From Methylotenera sp. (GTDB taxonomy: Bacteria; Pseudomonadota; Gammaproteobacteria; Burkholderiales; Methylophilaceae): 64,000 nt of DNA. Location: NCBI GenBank assembly GCA_009693255.1, contig SHXQ01000005.1, forward strand, positions 32,445 through 96,444. The letters are read 5' to 3'. The notes beneath the pieces are model-generated. The model saw only the letters and a program-made list of their open reading frames with translations. It was not told the origin of the DNA and did not search any database. Below, one piece after another: positions 1 through 8,372 of the stretch; position 1 is the first letter of the stretch; every line of letters begins with the position of its first letter. A program made the position numbers and the translations under genes.

Positions 1-831
1 GCCATCTAATGTAATGGTTTTGGTCGATCTGATGCGCTGTAGTTTTTGTTGCTCAAGCTCCCATTGTTCTTGACGCAGCTTGTATTCGGTTAAGATACTT
101 TTGTCCGGGTTAACAATAACTACCCCTTGACCACCATCTACAATCATTAACTCGCCATCACGAATTAAATCACGTGCTTTTTGTAGCGCTACGATAGAGG
201 GTATATTTAAACTACGCGCTAGAATTGCCGTATGTGAGGTAATGCCACCGACATCGGTAATAAATGCTGCAAATTCATGCTGTTTAAACTGAATCGCGTC
301 AGCGGGTGAAATGTCGTGTGCGACTAAGATGAGTTTACGCTCTTCATTCAGTGCGTTAGTTTGTTGTTCGGTGCTTAATTGGCTAGGATGGCCGAGCAGC
401 ACTTTAATCACACGCTCAACCACTTGGATCACATCTTGTTTGCGTTCGCGCAAGTACTCGTCTTCAATTTGCTCAAACTGCTCAACAATATCGTCCATTT
501 GCAATTTAATCGCCCACTCGGCGTTGCACTGTTCATTTCTGATGATGTTTTTGGGTATTTCAGAGAGCGACTTATCTTCCAACATCATTAAATGCGTGCC
601 GATAAATGCCGCCAATTCTGCCGGGGCATTTTTACGTAAATTGCTGTTAATTTTCTCTAAATCTTGCTTTACAGCAGTGATTGCACTGCTAAAACGTTTT
701 ATTTCGTCATCAATTAAGTGTTTGGGTAACTGGTAATGGACAACCTCCAGTAGCGCATTAGATACCAAGTGAGCATGGCCAATGGCAATACCGCCAGAAA
801 CACCTACACCATGAATGCAAAAGCTAATCAA
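1..831 (-). CDS. ptsI: PTS enzyme I (phosphoenolpyruvate-protein phosphotransferase), 3' part cut by window edge
   Basis: Cytoplasmic enzyme I takes phosphate from PEP and passes it to HPr. The 277 visible residues begin ISFCIHGVGVSGGIAIG, the usual EI N-terminus, and contain the phospho-histidine motif GGITSHTAI (His near residue 200). The PEP-binding C-terminal half lies beyond the window. The first in-frame start after a stop is TTG at 831-829; the ATG at 847 is in another frame that stops after seven codons, so a TTG start is chosen. It follows ptsH by 22 bases on the same strand, as expected for a ptsH-ptsI operon. No sugar-specific EIIB/EIIC is nearby, so a regulatory role is inferred. 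Confidence 0.93.
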   Translation of the reverse strand, partial: MISFCIHGVGVSGGIAIGHAHLVSNALLEVVHYQLPKHLIDDEIKRFSSAITAVKQDLEKINSNLRKNAPAELAAFIGTHLMMLEDKSLSEIPKNIIRNEQCNAEWAIKLQMDDIVEQFEQIEDEYLRERKQDVIQVVERVIKVLLGHPSQLSTEQQTNALNEERKLILVAHDISPADAIQFKQHEFAAFITDVGGITSHTAILARSLNIPSIVALQKARDLIRDGELMIVDGGQGVVIVNPDKSILTEYKLRQEQWELEQQKLQRIRSTKTITLDG

Positions 832-853
832 TTTTAAGGGCGCTCATGAGTAG

Positions 854-1123
854 TTATTCCCCTTCACCAAAGTAATCTGCAATAAGTGCGGTAAGCGCAT
901 CAGTGGCAGCTTGTTCGTCGGCGCCGTTAGCTTCCAACGTAACATATGAGCCTTGGGCGGCGGCCAGCATCATTACGCCCATGATACTTTTTGCATTTAC
1001 GCGGCGACCATTACGCGTGATCCAAACTTCGCTCAGGTACTTACTAGCGATTTGAGTGAGTTTTGTTGATGCACGGGCATGTAACCCGAGTTTATTGATG
1101 ATTGCAACTTCGATACTAATCAT
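854..1123 (-). CDS. ptsH: Phosphocarrier protein HPr
   Basis: Small cytoplasmic phosphocarrier (89 aa, normal length). It shows the active-site His15 in GLHARAS and the regulatory Ser46 in NAKSIMG, the residue phosphorylated by HPr kinase, whose gene (hprK) lies about 1.4 kb upstream in the same cluster. It sits between a mannose-type EIIA gene and ptsI. Presence of both His15 and Ser46 together with HprK fits the proteobacterial regulatory PTS, in which HPr phosphorylation state probably reports carbon or energy status rather than driving sugar import. Identity is certain; the physiological output cannot be read from the sequence. Confidence 0.97.
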   Translation of the reverse strand: MISIEVAIINKLGLHARASTKLTQIASKYLSEVWITRNGRRVNAKSIMGVMMLAAAQGSYVTLEANGADEQAATDALTALIADYFGEGE

Positions 1124-1204
1124 TTTTGTTTAACTTCGGCATTCATATTTAACCTGACCATATTAATTTTTTAGTTATTCTATTTGGAGATTAGCTATTG
1201 TAAC

Positions 1205-1615
1205 TTACGGCTCATATCGTTCGCAGCAGTCGAGACTAAAATGCACAACCCCCTCACGCCCACCGGTTACAGCTTTTTCTACCAACGCCATGAGTGACTC
1301 ATGACGATAAGTCATGGTGCGCACGATCATTGGCATGTTCACGCCCGCCACCCCTTCTACGATGCCTGGTATCAATAATTTACTGACGATATTGCATGGG
1401 GTTGCACCATACATATCTGATAGCACTAATACACCATCGCCTTCATTAAGTTTGCTGACTAAAGCTTGGGCGATGGGCAACAAATCATTGGGGTCATCTT
1501 GGTTGTTGACAGCGAGAAATGCCACCTGCCTAGGTTCATTGCCGATCACATGCTTTGCGCACTCTACCAAGCTTTGACCAAAGCCGCCGTGAGCGATGAT
1601 TAAAATCCCAATCAT
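1205..1615 (-). CDS. PTS mannose-family EIIA component (stand-alone)
   Basis: A 136-residue EIIA-Man domain. The phosphorylatable His9 lies in the N-terminal motif IIAHGGFGQ, and the family motif MYGATPCN follows near residue 70. It accepts phosphate from HPr. In sugar-importing systems this domain is paired with EIIB, EIIC and EIID; none is encoded in the window, so this is probably the terminal phosphate acceptor of a regulatory PTS, as in many betaproteobacteria. It lies between rapZ and ptsH on the same strand with short gaps, suggesting cotranscription. The C-terminus carries a Cys-Cys pair (LDCCERYEP) of unknown meaning. Confidence 0.93.
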   Translation of the reverse strand: MIGILIIAHGGFGQSLVECAKHVIGNEPRQVAFLAVNNQDDPNDLLPIAQALVSKLNEGDGVLVLSDMYGATPCNIVSKLLIPGIVEGVAGVNMPMIVRTMTYRHESLMALVEKAVTGGREGVVHFSLDCCERYEP

Positions 1616-1684
1616 TTTATTTTCTACTTTAAATTCTTAATAATAAATTAGTAATATCAATAATACTGGCCGCATCTAAAAGGG

Positions 1685-2539
1685 CTATTTTAACTCTCTA
1701 TGCCGCGTGAGTACTTTTTGTTGTGTCATAAAGTATTGGCTTAATTGTGCTACAAAATACACTGAGCGATGTTGCCCGCCCGTGCAACCAATAGCAACTG
1801 TTAAATAACTGCGGTTGTCTGCTATAAAGCAGGGTAGCCATTTGTCTAGATATTGTTTGATATCATTTAGCATTTCCTGCACGTTCGTTTGGCCTTCTAA
1901 AAACAGATGTACTTCAGTATCGAGGCCGCTAAGGTCGCGCAATTTAGCATCGTAATGCGGGTTTGGCAAGCAGCGGATATCAAATACAAAGTCGGCATCT
2001 CGCGGAATACCGTGTTTAAAGCCAAATGAGGTGAATAATAGCGTGAGCCCTGAATTGTCACATGAAACGACGTCTTTTATCCAGGATCTGAGTTTGTTGG
2101 CGTTGATGTGACTGGTGTCGATGACATGGCCTAGTTTAGCTAGGCTACTGAGTAACTCGCGTTCCACAGCAATACTTTCAGCTAGCGTCATATTGTTTTG
2201 ACTTAAGGGGTGCTTACGTCGCGTTTCGCTGAATCTTTTGACTAGCGTTTCAACATCAGAGGTTAAAAATAGTAGCTGCGTACTGATGTTTTGTAACTTC
2301 AATTGTTCAATATGCACCGGCAGTGTTTCAATTGCGGCACTGCGACTGTCTATGCTAATGGCTACGCGGTCGTAATTAGGCGCATAAAAATTGTTTTCAG
2401 ATTGTAGGTGTTCAGCAATCTGTGGCAATATGGTAGCGGGCAAATTATCTATGCAATAGTAGCCACTATCTTCAAGTGCGTTTAAGGCAATACTTTTACC
2501 GGACCCTGAAAGGCCGGTAATAATGATGAGTTGTTTCAT
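1685..2539 (-). CDS. rapZ: RNase adapter / nucleotide-binding protein RapZ
   Basis: P-loop nucleotide-binding protein of the YvcJ/RapZ family (284 aa, normal length). Walker A is GLSGSGKS at residues 9-16. The C-terminal domain contains the conserved FGFKHG and GCTGGQHRSVYF motifs. In E. coli RapZ directs RNase E to the small RNA GlmZ and so tunes GlmS and amino-sugar synthesis; whether that RNA exists here is unknown. It starts 7 bases after the hprK stop, so the two are translationally close and likely in one operon with the downstream PTS genes. The hprK-rapZ pairing is widespread in proteobacteria. Confidence 0.96.
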   Translation of the reverse strand: MKQLIIITGLSGSGKSIALNALEDSGYYCIDNLPATILPQIAEHLQSENNFYAPNYDRVAISIDSRSAAIETLPVHIEQLKLQNISTQLLFLTSDVETLVKRFSETRRKHPLSQNNMTLAESIAVERELLSSLAKLGHVIDTSHINANKLRSWIKDVVSCDNSGLTLLFTSFGFKHGIPRDADFVFDIRCLPNPHYDAKLRDLSGLDTEVHLFLEGQTNVQEMLNDIKQYLDKWLPCFIADNRSYLTVAIGCTGGQHRSVYFVAQLSQYFMTQQKVLTRHRELK

Positions 2540-2546
2540 AGACGTA

Positions 2547-3497
2547 TTATTCAGTAGGGGCTAATTTCTTCATCTCACGCTGTTGGCGTTGCATAAACTG
2601 TTTGGTGGCATTCACGCCGCGCAATAATAACATGTGGTTGCGAATAGCAACTTCTACCAGCACCGCGATATTGCGACCTGCAGCGATGGGGATTTTTATT
2701 TTAGCTATTTTAACGCCTAATACTTCCTCATGTTGCGTTTTGATGTTGAGTCTATCCAATTGTTGCAATGCCTGGTTATCTGCCATTTCTAGCTGAATGA
2801 TCAAATCAAGCGGTTTCGTTGGTTTGACAGAGTTATCGCCAAATAGTGCTCGAATATTTAAAATGCCTAAACCACGCACTTCTAAAAAATCTTGTAGCAA
2901 TGTAGGGCAGCGACCTTCAACGCGCTCAGGAGAAATGCGAAAAAAATCGACGACATCATCGGCAATCAACCTGTGGCCTCGTGAAATAAGCTCTAAAGCA
3001 AGCTCACTTTTGCCGATAGCGGCTTCGCCTTTGATGAGTGCGCCGAAGCCTTGCACTTCCATAAAAACACCATGTAAGCTCAATGATTCTGCAACAGCAT
3101 GGGCTAGGAAGTGATTCAGTACATCCATTAATTCTGGACTGTGCAGTGGTGATGTGAATAGCGGGGTGTTGTGGCTATTGGCCGCACTTAACAATAAATC
3201 AGGAACATGCTCGCCATTTGCCACAATCACTACGGCTAAGTCGGTGGAGAATAAATTTTTGATGGCGGCTTTGGTTTCAGCGGCTTGCAGGCTACGTAAA
3301 TAATCCATTTCGGCACAACCCAATACCTGTACGCGATTAGGATGTACAAAGTTAAGGTGGCCAATGAGGGCTAAAGATGGTTTTGCCACCGTATCGCTAA
3401 TGAGGGTGTTAGACCCGCCGTTAAGCCCTGCAACCCAGTTCATTTTTAGCTTGCGGCGGGTTTGTTTGAATAGCTCAGCTACGTTGATTTGAGCCAT
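2547..3497 (-). CDS. hprK: HPr kinase/phosphorylase
   Basis: Bifunctional enzyme that phosphorylates HPr on Ser46 and also removes that phosphate. The 316 aa include an N-terminal domain to about residue 130, the conserved His142 (LHGVF), Walker A GEAAIGKS at 157-164 and the downstream family signature around EVRGLGILNI near residue 205. It lies between hpf and rapZ. In many beta- and gammaproteobacteria a ptsN gene (EIIA-Ntr) separates hpf from the next gene; here only 51 bases lie between hpf and hprK, so ptsN is absent from this position. The target HPr is encoded in the same cluster with Ser46 intact. Confidence 0.97.
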   Translation of the reverse strand: MAQINVAELFKQTRRKLKMNWVAGLNGGSNTLISDTVAKPSLALIGHLNFVHPNRVQVLGCAEMDYLRSLQAAETKAAIKNLFSTDLAVVIVANGEHVPDLLLSAANSHNTPLFTSPLHSPELMDVLNHFLAHAVAESLSLHGVFMEVQGFGALIKGEAAIGKSELALELISRGHRLIADDVVDFFRISPERVEGRCPTLLQDFLEVRGLGILNIRALFGDNSVKPTKPLDLIIQLEMADNQALQQLDRLNIKTQHEEVLGVKIAKIKIPIAAGRNIAVLVEVAIRNHMLLLRGVNATKQFMQRQQREMKKLAPTE

Positions 3498-3548
3498 GTG
3501 ACTGTAGTAATTTTAGTATCAATAAAATCTGGTTGAATTTAAATGACC

Positions 3549-3890
3549 TTAACTTAAATCTTGAGGATCAATGGCTTGGTGCTTAACTGCGCCATTTGAT
3601 TTATGGTGGTCAGCATGTTTTTCTTTATGTTTTACCACTTGACGGTCAAGCTTGTCAGTCAACATATCAATCGCGCTGTACATATTGTCATCTTCGCAAG
3701 CCGCATGTAAGTCATTGCCAGGAACATGCAGTGTCGCTTCTACCTTTTGGGCGAGCTTTTCCACACTCATGGTCACTTTGACGTCTATTACATGATCAAA
3801 ATGATTGCTAATTCGGACTAATTTGCTGGTGACATAATCGCGTAATGCAGGAGTTACTTCTAAATGCAGACCAGTTAACTGTAAATTCAT
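3549..3890 (-). CDS. hpf: Ribosome hibernation promoting factor HPF
   Basis: Ribosome-binding stress protein of the HPF/RaiA (sigma-54 modulation) family. It starts MNLQLTGLHLEVTPALRDYV, matching the family beta-alpha-beta start, and has the conserved basic region ending near KLDRQVVKHKEK. At 113 aa it is the short form, lacking the C-terminal dimerisation domain of long HPF. It protects inactive ribosomes in stationary phase by dimerising 70S particles or helping RMF-driven dimerisation. It sits downstream of rpoN on the same strand across a 212-base gap, the classical position of this gene. The ATG is preceded by AGGAG, a strong ribosome binding site. Confidence 0.95.
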   Translation of the reverse strand: MNLQLTGLHLEVTPALRDYVTSKLVRISNHFDHVIDVKVTMSVEKLAQKVEATLHVPGNDLHAACEDDNMYSAIDMLTDKLDRQVVKHKEKHADHHKSNGAVKHQAIDPQDLS

Positions 3891-4102
3891 GACTTACTCC
3901 TTTTTAAAATATTCTAAAAGTTAGAACGGTCAAAAACAAATCACAGATGAAAGTATATGACACATAAAAACCCATAGAGCAATTTCAGTTTACTACTATA
4001 ATTCGCTTCAGTGCTAGAGAAATAAAGAATATTTTTGATGCCAGTTTCGCCGCTTCAGTGGCGCTTGGTTTTAAGCCACTTTTAGCAAAAATTAAATTGA
4101 GC

Positions 4103-5665
4103 TTAGAGTGATTTCCTTAAGCTGGCGGGGGCAATGGTCAGCGATTCACGATATTTTGCAATGGTGCGGCGTGCGACTACAATACCTTGCTTTGCCAATA
4201 AGTCGGTTATTTGGTTATCAGAGTAAGGTTTTTTAGGATTTTCTTGCTCGACAAGTTGTTTTATCAGCGCCCGAATTGCAGTGGCTGAGCAAGTGCCACC
4301 GGAATCGGTGGCGACTGAGCTACCAAAAAAATATTTGAGTTCAAAAATACCGCGTGGGGTGAGTACATATTTGTTATTGGTCACCCGTGAAATGGTTGAC
4401 TCATGTAAATCTAGAGCTTCGGCAATTTCACGCAACACTAGGGGGCGCATGGCAACTGCACCATATTCTAAGAAGTTACGTTGGCGGTCAGTAATGGCCT
4501 GTGCTACGCGTAAAATGGTGGAAAAACGCTGTTGAATATTTTTTATCATCCATTTAGCTTCTTGCATTTGGCTTTGTAGATATTGACTAGAGCTATCGCG
4601 ATTGCGCTTTAAGATGCTGGCGTAAAGCTGGTTGATTCTAAGTTTTGGAATGACGGCATCATTTAAGCTGGCGATCCAAAGCCCTTTTACTTTTTTGATA
4701 ATTACTTCGTGCTGAATGTAATGTTCTGAGCCGATAATGCTAAAAGTACTGCCAGGCCTAGGATTTAAGCTGGTGATCAATTGCTGAACACTTTTAAGTG
4801 TGGGCTCGTCACAGCCTAATTCTTTGCGTAACTTAGCAAAATCTCGTGCACCAAGTGCAGATAAATAATGTTTTGCCATTAGCTTAACAAGTGCTAAATT
4901 TGGCGTATTTTCTGGCAGTAATGCCAGTTGTAGCAACAAACATTCACTTAAATCACGTGCGCCCACACCAGTAGGCTCTAAGTTTTGAACGTGTCGCAAG
5001 GCGGTATTCAGTTCTAGCACTTCTATTTCAAGCTCTGCCGGCAATTGTTTGACAATGTCTTCTAGCGACTCTTCTAAATAACCATCCTCGTTGATGCTAT
5101 CTACCAGCAGCAACACGAGCGTTTTATCCCGTTCGGATAACGGCATGAGATTGAGCTGTGAAAGTAAATGATCTCTTAAGCTGATTTGCAAAGTTTCTTG
5201 CTGTTTGAAGTCGCTATCATCATCTGAGGGCGTACTGTTCTCATCCCAAAGACTGCCATTTGAAAACTCATCATAATCATCACTAAACTCGGCAGAAAAG
5301 TCACTGGCATTTTGTTCAATTTCAGTTGATTCTTCTTGATTCAACTCAGTTTTACTTTCAGAAAATTCACTATTGGTTTTATCTACGTCAATAGTGTTAT
5401 TGATTTCGTTGTCTGGAAAAATGTCAGTATGATCGCCATCATGGCTCGCGGTGTTAAGCGTGACCTCATCTTTGCTATTGTCTGTGGTATTGCCGTATTC
5501 GTCCTCAACATCATCACCTCTTTCTAGCAATGGATTCGTTTGCATCAGCAAATCAATTTCTTGGTTGAGCTCTAGCGTAGAGAGTTGTAGTAGTTTAATC
5601 GCTTGCTGTAACTGGGGTGTTAGCGAGAGGTTTTGCGAAAACTTAAGTTGCAAGCCTTGCTTCAT
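4103..5665 (-). CDS. rpoN: RNA polymerase sigma-54 factor
   Basis: Sigma-54 for activator-dependent transcription (520 aa, longer than the typical 470-490). Region I is the Gln/Leu-rich N-terminus ([20 protein letters not shown]). A long, very acidic Asp/Glu/Ser/Asn linker (region II) spans roughly residues 48-155 and accounts for the extra length. Region III follows with the core-binding and HTH parts. The RpoN box [10 protein letters not shown] is near residues 498-507. The start ATGA overlaps the lptB stop by 4 bases, so the two are translationally coupled. lptCAB-rpoN-hpf is a conserved proteobacterial order. A partner activator of the PilR type is decayed in this window. Confidence 0.98.
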   Translation of the reverse strand: MKQGLQLKFSQNLSLTPQLQQAIKLLQLSTLELNQEIDLLMQTNPLLERGDDVEDEYGNTTDNSKDEVTLNTASHDGDHTDIFPDNEINNTIDVDKTNSEFSESKTELNQEESTEIEQNASDFSAEFSDDYDEFSNGSLWDENSTPSDDDSDFKQQETLQISLRDHLLSQLNLMPLSERDKTLVLLLVDSINEDGYLEESLEDIVKQLPAELEIEVLELNTALRHVQNLEPTGVGARDLSECLLLQLALLPENTPNLALVKLMAKHYLSALGARDFAKLRKELGCDEPTLKSVQQLITSLNPRPGSTFSIIGSEHYIQHEVIIKKVKGLWIASLNDAVIPKLRINQLYASILKRNRDSSSQYLQSQMQEAKWMIKNIQQRFSTILRVAQAITDRQRNFLEYGAVAMRPLVLREIAEALDLHESTISRVTNNKYVLTPRGIFELKYFFGSSVATDSGGTCSATAIRALIKQLVEQENPKKPYSDNQITDLLAKQGIVVARRTIAKYRESLTIAPASLRKSL

Positions 5666-6384
5666 AGTCGAAAATTTTTGCCCAAATATATTTCACGGAC
5701 ACTTTGATTTTCAACAATTTCACTTGGAATGCCAGCGGCAAACACATGGCCTTGATTGACGATGTAAGCGTGGTCGCAAATACCTAAAGTTTCTCGTACG
5801 TTGTGGTCTGTAATTAACACACCAATATTGCGCGCACTTAAAAAACGAATAATCTTTTGAATGTCAATGACGGCAATCGGGTCTATCCCGGCAAATGGCT
5901 CGTCTAGCAAAATAAAACTTGGATTGGTTGCTAAACATCGGGCAATTTCAACGCGGCGACGCTCTCCACCAGACAAGCTCACCGTAGCATTATCCCGAAT
6001 GTGAGTGATGTGTAGCTCTTCGAGTAAAGACTCCAATTTATCTTCCATCTCAATTGCAGTCAGGTCTTGTAGTTGCAGCACAGCTAGAATATTGTCAGAC
6101 ACGGACAGCTTGCGAAAGATAGAGGGCTCCTGTGGTAGATAAGATAGCCCCATTCTTGCGCGCAAGTGAATAGGCAAACGGCTTAAGTCTTTGCCGTCGA
6201 GTAGAATTCTGCCCCCATCTAAAGCGACTAAGCCCACAATCATATAAAAACTGGTAGTTTTACCTGCGCCATTAGGGCCTAATAACCCTACCACTTCACC
6301 ACTTTTTAAGCACAAAGAGATGTCTTGCACCACGGTGTGTGATTTATAAGATTTACGTAAATTTTCTACAATCAGTTCGCTCAT
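5662..6384 (-). CDS. lptB: LPS export ABC transporter ATP-binding protein LptB
   Basis: ATPase of the LptB2FGC machine that extracts lipopolysaccharide from the inner membrane. It has Walker A GPNGAGKT at 36-43, the ABC signature [13 protein letters not shown], Walker [13 protein letters not shown] and the switch histidine in ITDHNVRE. Length is 240 aa, normal. It lies downstream of lptC and lptA and overlaps rpoN by 4 bases. The membrane partners LptG and LptF are encoded at 37.9-40.1 kb in the same window. Identity is secure from both motifs and context. Confidence 0.97.
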   Translation of the reverse strand: MSELIVENLRKSYKSHTVVQDISLCLKSGEVVGLLGPNGAGKTTSFYMIVGLVALDGGRILLDGKDLSRLPIHLRARMGLSYLPQEPSIFRKLSVSDNILAVLQLQDLTAIEMEDKLESLLEELHITHIRDNATVSLSGGERRRVEIARCLATNPSFILLDEPFAGIDPIAVIDIQKIIRFLSARNIGVLITDHNVRETLGICDHAYIVNQGHVFAAGIPSEIVENQSVREIYLGKNFRL

Positions 6385-6431
6385 GGGGGCATATTCTTAA
6401 TTTTAATGATTGCTGATGATTTAGCTGGGGC

Positions 6432-7109
6432 TTATTGTTTTTGATCAGCACCAAGCTGAAGACTTCTGCTAAAACGGAAGCCTTTCGCTGGGTTGGCGGT
6501 GCTTGTTGACGGATTATTTGGCTTGCTGTTTGGTTTTCCATCCTCAATCACTGGGGCAGAAGTTTTCTTATTTTTGGGCTGAATGACCGCACGCACGCGG
6601 CCGCTAGAAGTAAGACCATCAGTAGATTTAGTGCCACCAATAACTTCAGCGTACTCAGCATTCGCGTCATAGCTAATATAATCACCATGCACGATATCTT
6701 CACCGCGCTTTACCCAAGCTTTGGTGTATAGCTGTACTTTGTCCATACGGCCATCATATTCAATGCGTTGCGCGCTACCTTGCATGTATTCTTCTTTGCC
6801 TTCAAGTTTTTGTTTGAAGGTGGTTGGATTGCCTAGTGAAGTACTGTGTTGAAAGCCAGCAGTGTCTTCGCGAACAATCAAGGTGTCGGCACGAATAACC
6901 AAAGTCCCCTGCGTTAAGATGACGCTGCCTGAATAGGTGCTGATTTGTTTTGCATCATCCACTTTGACTGTATCTGCCTCTAAATCAATGGGCTTGTCTC
7001 GGTCGGCTGATTCGGCCAGTACTAGACTAGAAAAACTTAAGCAGGCTATGCAGAGTAAAGCCAGGCAGCGACTGAACTTAAGGTCTAATACGGTTGGGTG
7101 ATTACTCAT
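6432..7109 (-). CDS. lptA: LPS transport periplasmic protein LptA
   Basis: Periplasmic bridge protein that carries LPS between LptC and the outer-membrane LptDE complex. It has an N-terminal signal peptide (hydrophobic LALLCIACLSFSSLVLA) and the OstA-like repeats typical of the family: KPIDLEADTVKVDD, YSGSVILTQG, EYDGRMDKVQLY. The reading frame opens at 7130, but the ATG at 7109 is preferred because it is preceded by GGAG at good spacing and overlaps the lptC stop by only 8 bases (ATGAGTAA). The C-terminus has a low-complexity Asn/Pro/Ser/Lys stretch. It lies between lptC and lptB in a tight operon. Confidence 0.93.
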   Translation of the reverse strand: MSNHPTVLDLKFSRCLALLCIACLSFSSLVLAESADRDKPIDLEADTVKVDDAKQISTYSGSVILTQGTLVIRADTLIVREDTAGFQHSTSLGNPTTFKQKLEGKEEYMQGSAQRIEYDGRMDKVQLYTKAWVKRGEDIVHGDYISYDANAEYAEVIGGTKSTDGLTSSGRVRAVIQPKNKKTSAPVIEDGKPNSKPNNPSTSTANPAKGFRFSRSLQLGADQKQ

Positions 7110-7776
7110 AGCGTCTCCGAGTGCGCGCATTATTTGTGCTGTTGGCTGCGTTGTTAGATTTTGATTTTATGGTTTTTAAAGGGCTGGTTTTTTTAATTTC
7201 AGGTGGTTCATAATGCGCACGCACTTGGTGTAATAAGGTGACTGTATGGATATTCTTTTCGTAAACCATCCCGGTTGCGTAGATAATCGTTTTTGGCGCT
7301 TGCCGAATAACTATCGGACTATCGGTGCGGGCTAAATCTTCATTGGGTAAAATATTAAGATAGTCCATATCTATGGTCATTTCACCTTTGCCAGCAAAGG
7401 CCTGACGGGTGATTTTTACATGATCAACCAGTTGCACCTGACTGCCATTACCCGACACATAACCACGCAGTGCATCGACCTGCGTATATGGCTTATTTGC
7501 AGTAAATTGCGTATAACGCGGTCTTTGTAAGTCTGTGGTGTCAGTGTCTGGGAAATGTTTCATTTCTACAGAGGCTAATTTATAGCGCAAAGAGCCATCG
7601 ATGTCAGTTTGTGTCGTTATAAAGTTACGCATAATATAATCTGGATCATGACGACTAGAGCCGTCCAGTTTTGGCTTTGGTGGCTGAACCACGTGGCTAA
7701 TCCAAGCGGTCATTATTGCCAATATTGATAGCAATACAATGGGATAAATAATTGCAGAGCGTGACCCAATATTCAT
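7102..7776 (-). CDS. lptC: LPS export system protein LptC
   Basis: Bitopic inner-membrane protein linking LptB2FG to LptA. It has a single N-terminal membrane helix (IIYPIVLLSILAIMTAWISH) followed by a periplasmic beta-jellyroll domain with the family pattern DPDYIMRNFITTQTDIDG. The 224 aa are somewhat longer than E. coli LptC (191 aa), mainly because of a basic, Asn-rich tail (KSKSNNAANS...). It is placed between kdsC and lptA, overlapping lptA by 8 bases. Sequence conservation is low in this family, so context contributes to the call. Confidence 0.92.
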   Translation of the reverse strand: MNIGSRSAIIYPIVLLSILAIMTAWISHVVQPPKPKLDGSSRHDPDYIMRNFITTQTDIDGSLRYKLASVEMKHFPDTDTTDLQRPRYTQFTANKPYTQVDALRGYVSGNGSQVQLVDHVKITRQAFAGKGEMTIDMDYLNILPNEDLARTDSPIVIRQAPKTIIYATGMVYEKNIHTVTLLHQVRAHYEPPEIKKTSPLKTIKSKSNNAANSTNNARTRRRYE

Positions 7777-7790
7777 TAACTAAAATACGA

Positions 7791-8366
7791 TCAATTAGCA
7801 ATGCAAGCTTGCGTTAAAAATTGCGCCATTTGCGCATCAAAAGTACCCTGAGCTTGCATGATTAATTCGCAAACTTCACGCACAGCCCCCTGGCCACCAG
7901 CCTTAATGGTGACATAGTGCGCATGCGTGAGGACTAAGGCGGGAGCGTTGGGTACCGCTAGCGCTAAGCCGCATTTCAGCATGGGCGGCAAATCCACCAC
8001 ATCGTCACCCATAAAGGCACATTGGCTGGCTTGCAAACCACTGGCTTGCATAAGATCATTAAATGCCACTAATTTATCTTCTGCACCTTGGTAAAAGTGC
8101 GCAACACCGGTGCTTTCAGCACGTTTTTTAACGACATTTGATGTGCGACCAGTAATAATCGCCAGTTCAACGCCAGAGGCTTTGAGTAGCTTCATACCTA
8201 AGCCATCGTGCGCATGAAAAGTTTTATATTCTTGACCATCATCGCCTATGGTCAGGCCGCCATCCGTCATTACACCATCTACATCAAGCACTAAAAGTTT
8301 GATGTTTTTGAAGCGTGCTTTTAGTTTAGGATTGAGCAGTTCAGGCATGGAAGAATTGATAGTCAT
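7791..8366 (-). CDS. kdsC: 3-deoxy-D-manno-octulosonate 8-phosphate phosphatase KdsC
   Basis: HAD-family phosphatase that converts Kdo-8-phosphate to Kdo for the LPS inner core. The catalytic HAD motif LDVDGVMTDG has the nucleophile Asp28 and the acid/base Asp30; motif II is IITGRTS and motif IV is FMGDDVVDLPPM. The 191 aa length and lack of a large cap domain are typical of the tetrameric KdsC group. It starts 6 bases after the kdsD stop and precedes lptC, the conserved kdsD-kdsC-lptC-lptA-lptB order. Confidence 0.96.
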   Translation of the reverse strand: MTINSSMPELLNPKLKARFKNIKLLVLDVDGVMTDGGLTIGDDGQEYKTFHAHDGLGMKLLKASGVELAIITGRTSNVVKKRAESTGVAHFYQGAEDKLVAFNDLMQASGLQASQCAFMGDDVVDLPPMLKCGLALAVPNAPALVLTHAHYVTIKAGGQGAVREVCELIMQAQGTFDAQMAQFLTQACIAN

Positions 8367-8372
8367 TTGGAA

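Noticed and set aside
4060..4085. Terminator after rpoN (AGTGGC...GCCACT)
   Set aside because: Stem is only six bases with a long loop and no T-run on the rpoN strand; too weak to list.
6353..6547. 64-codon frame overlapping lptA and lptB on the minus strand
   Set aside because: It is out of frame with two well-supported genes and has no family resemblance; shadow frame.
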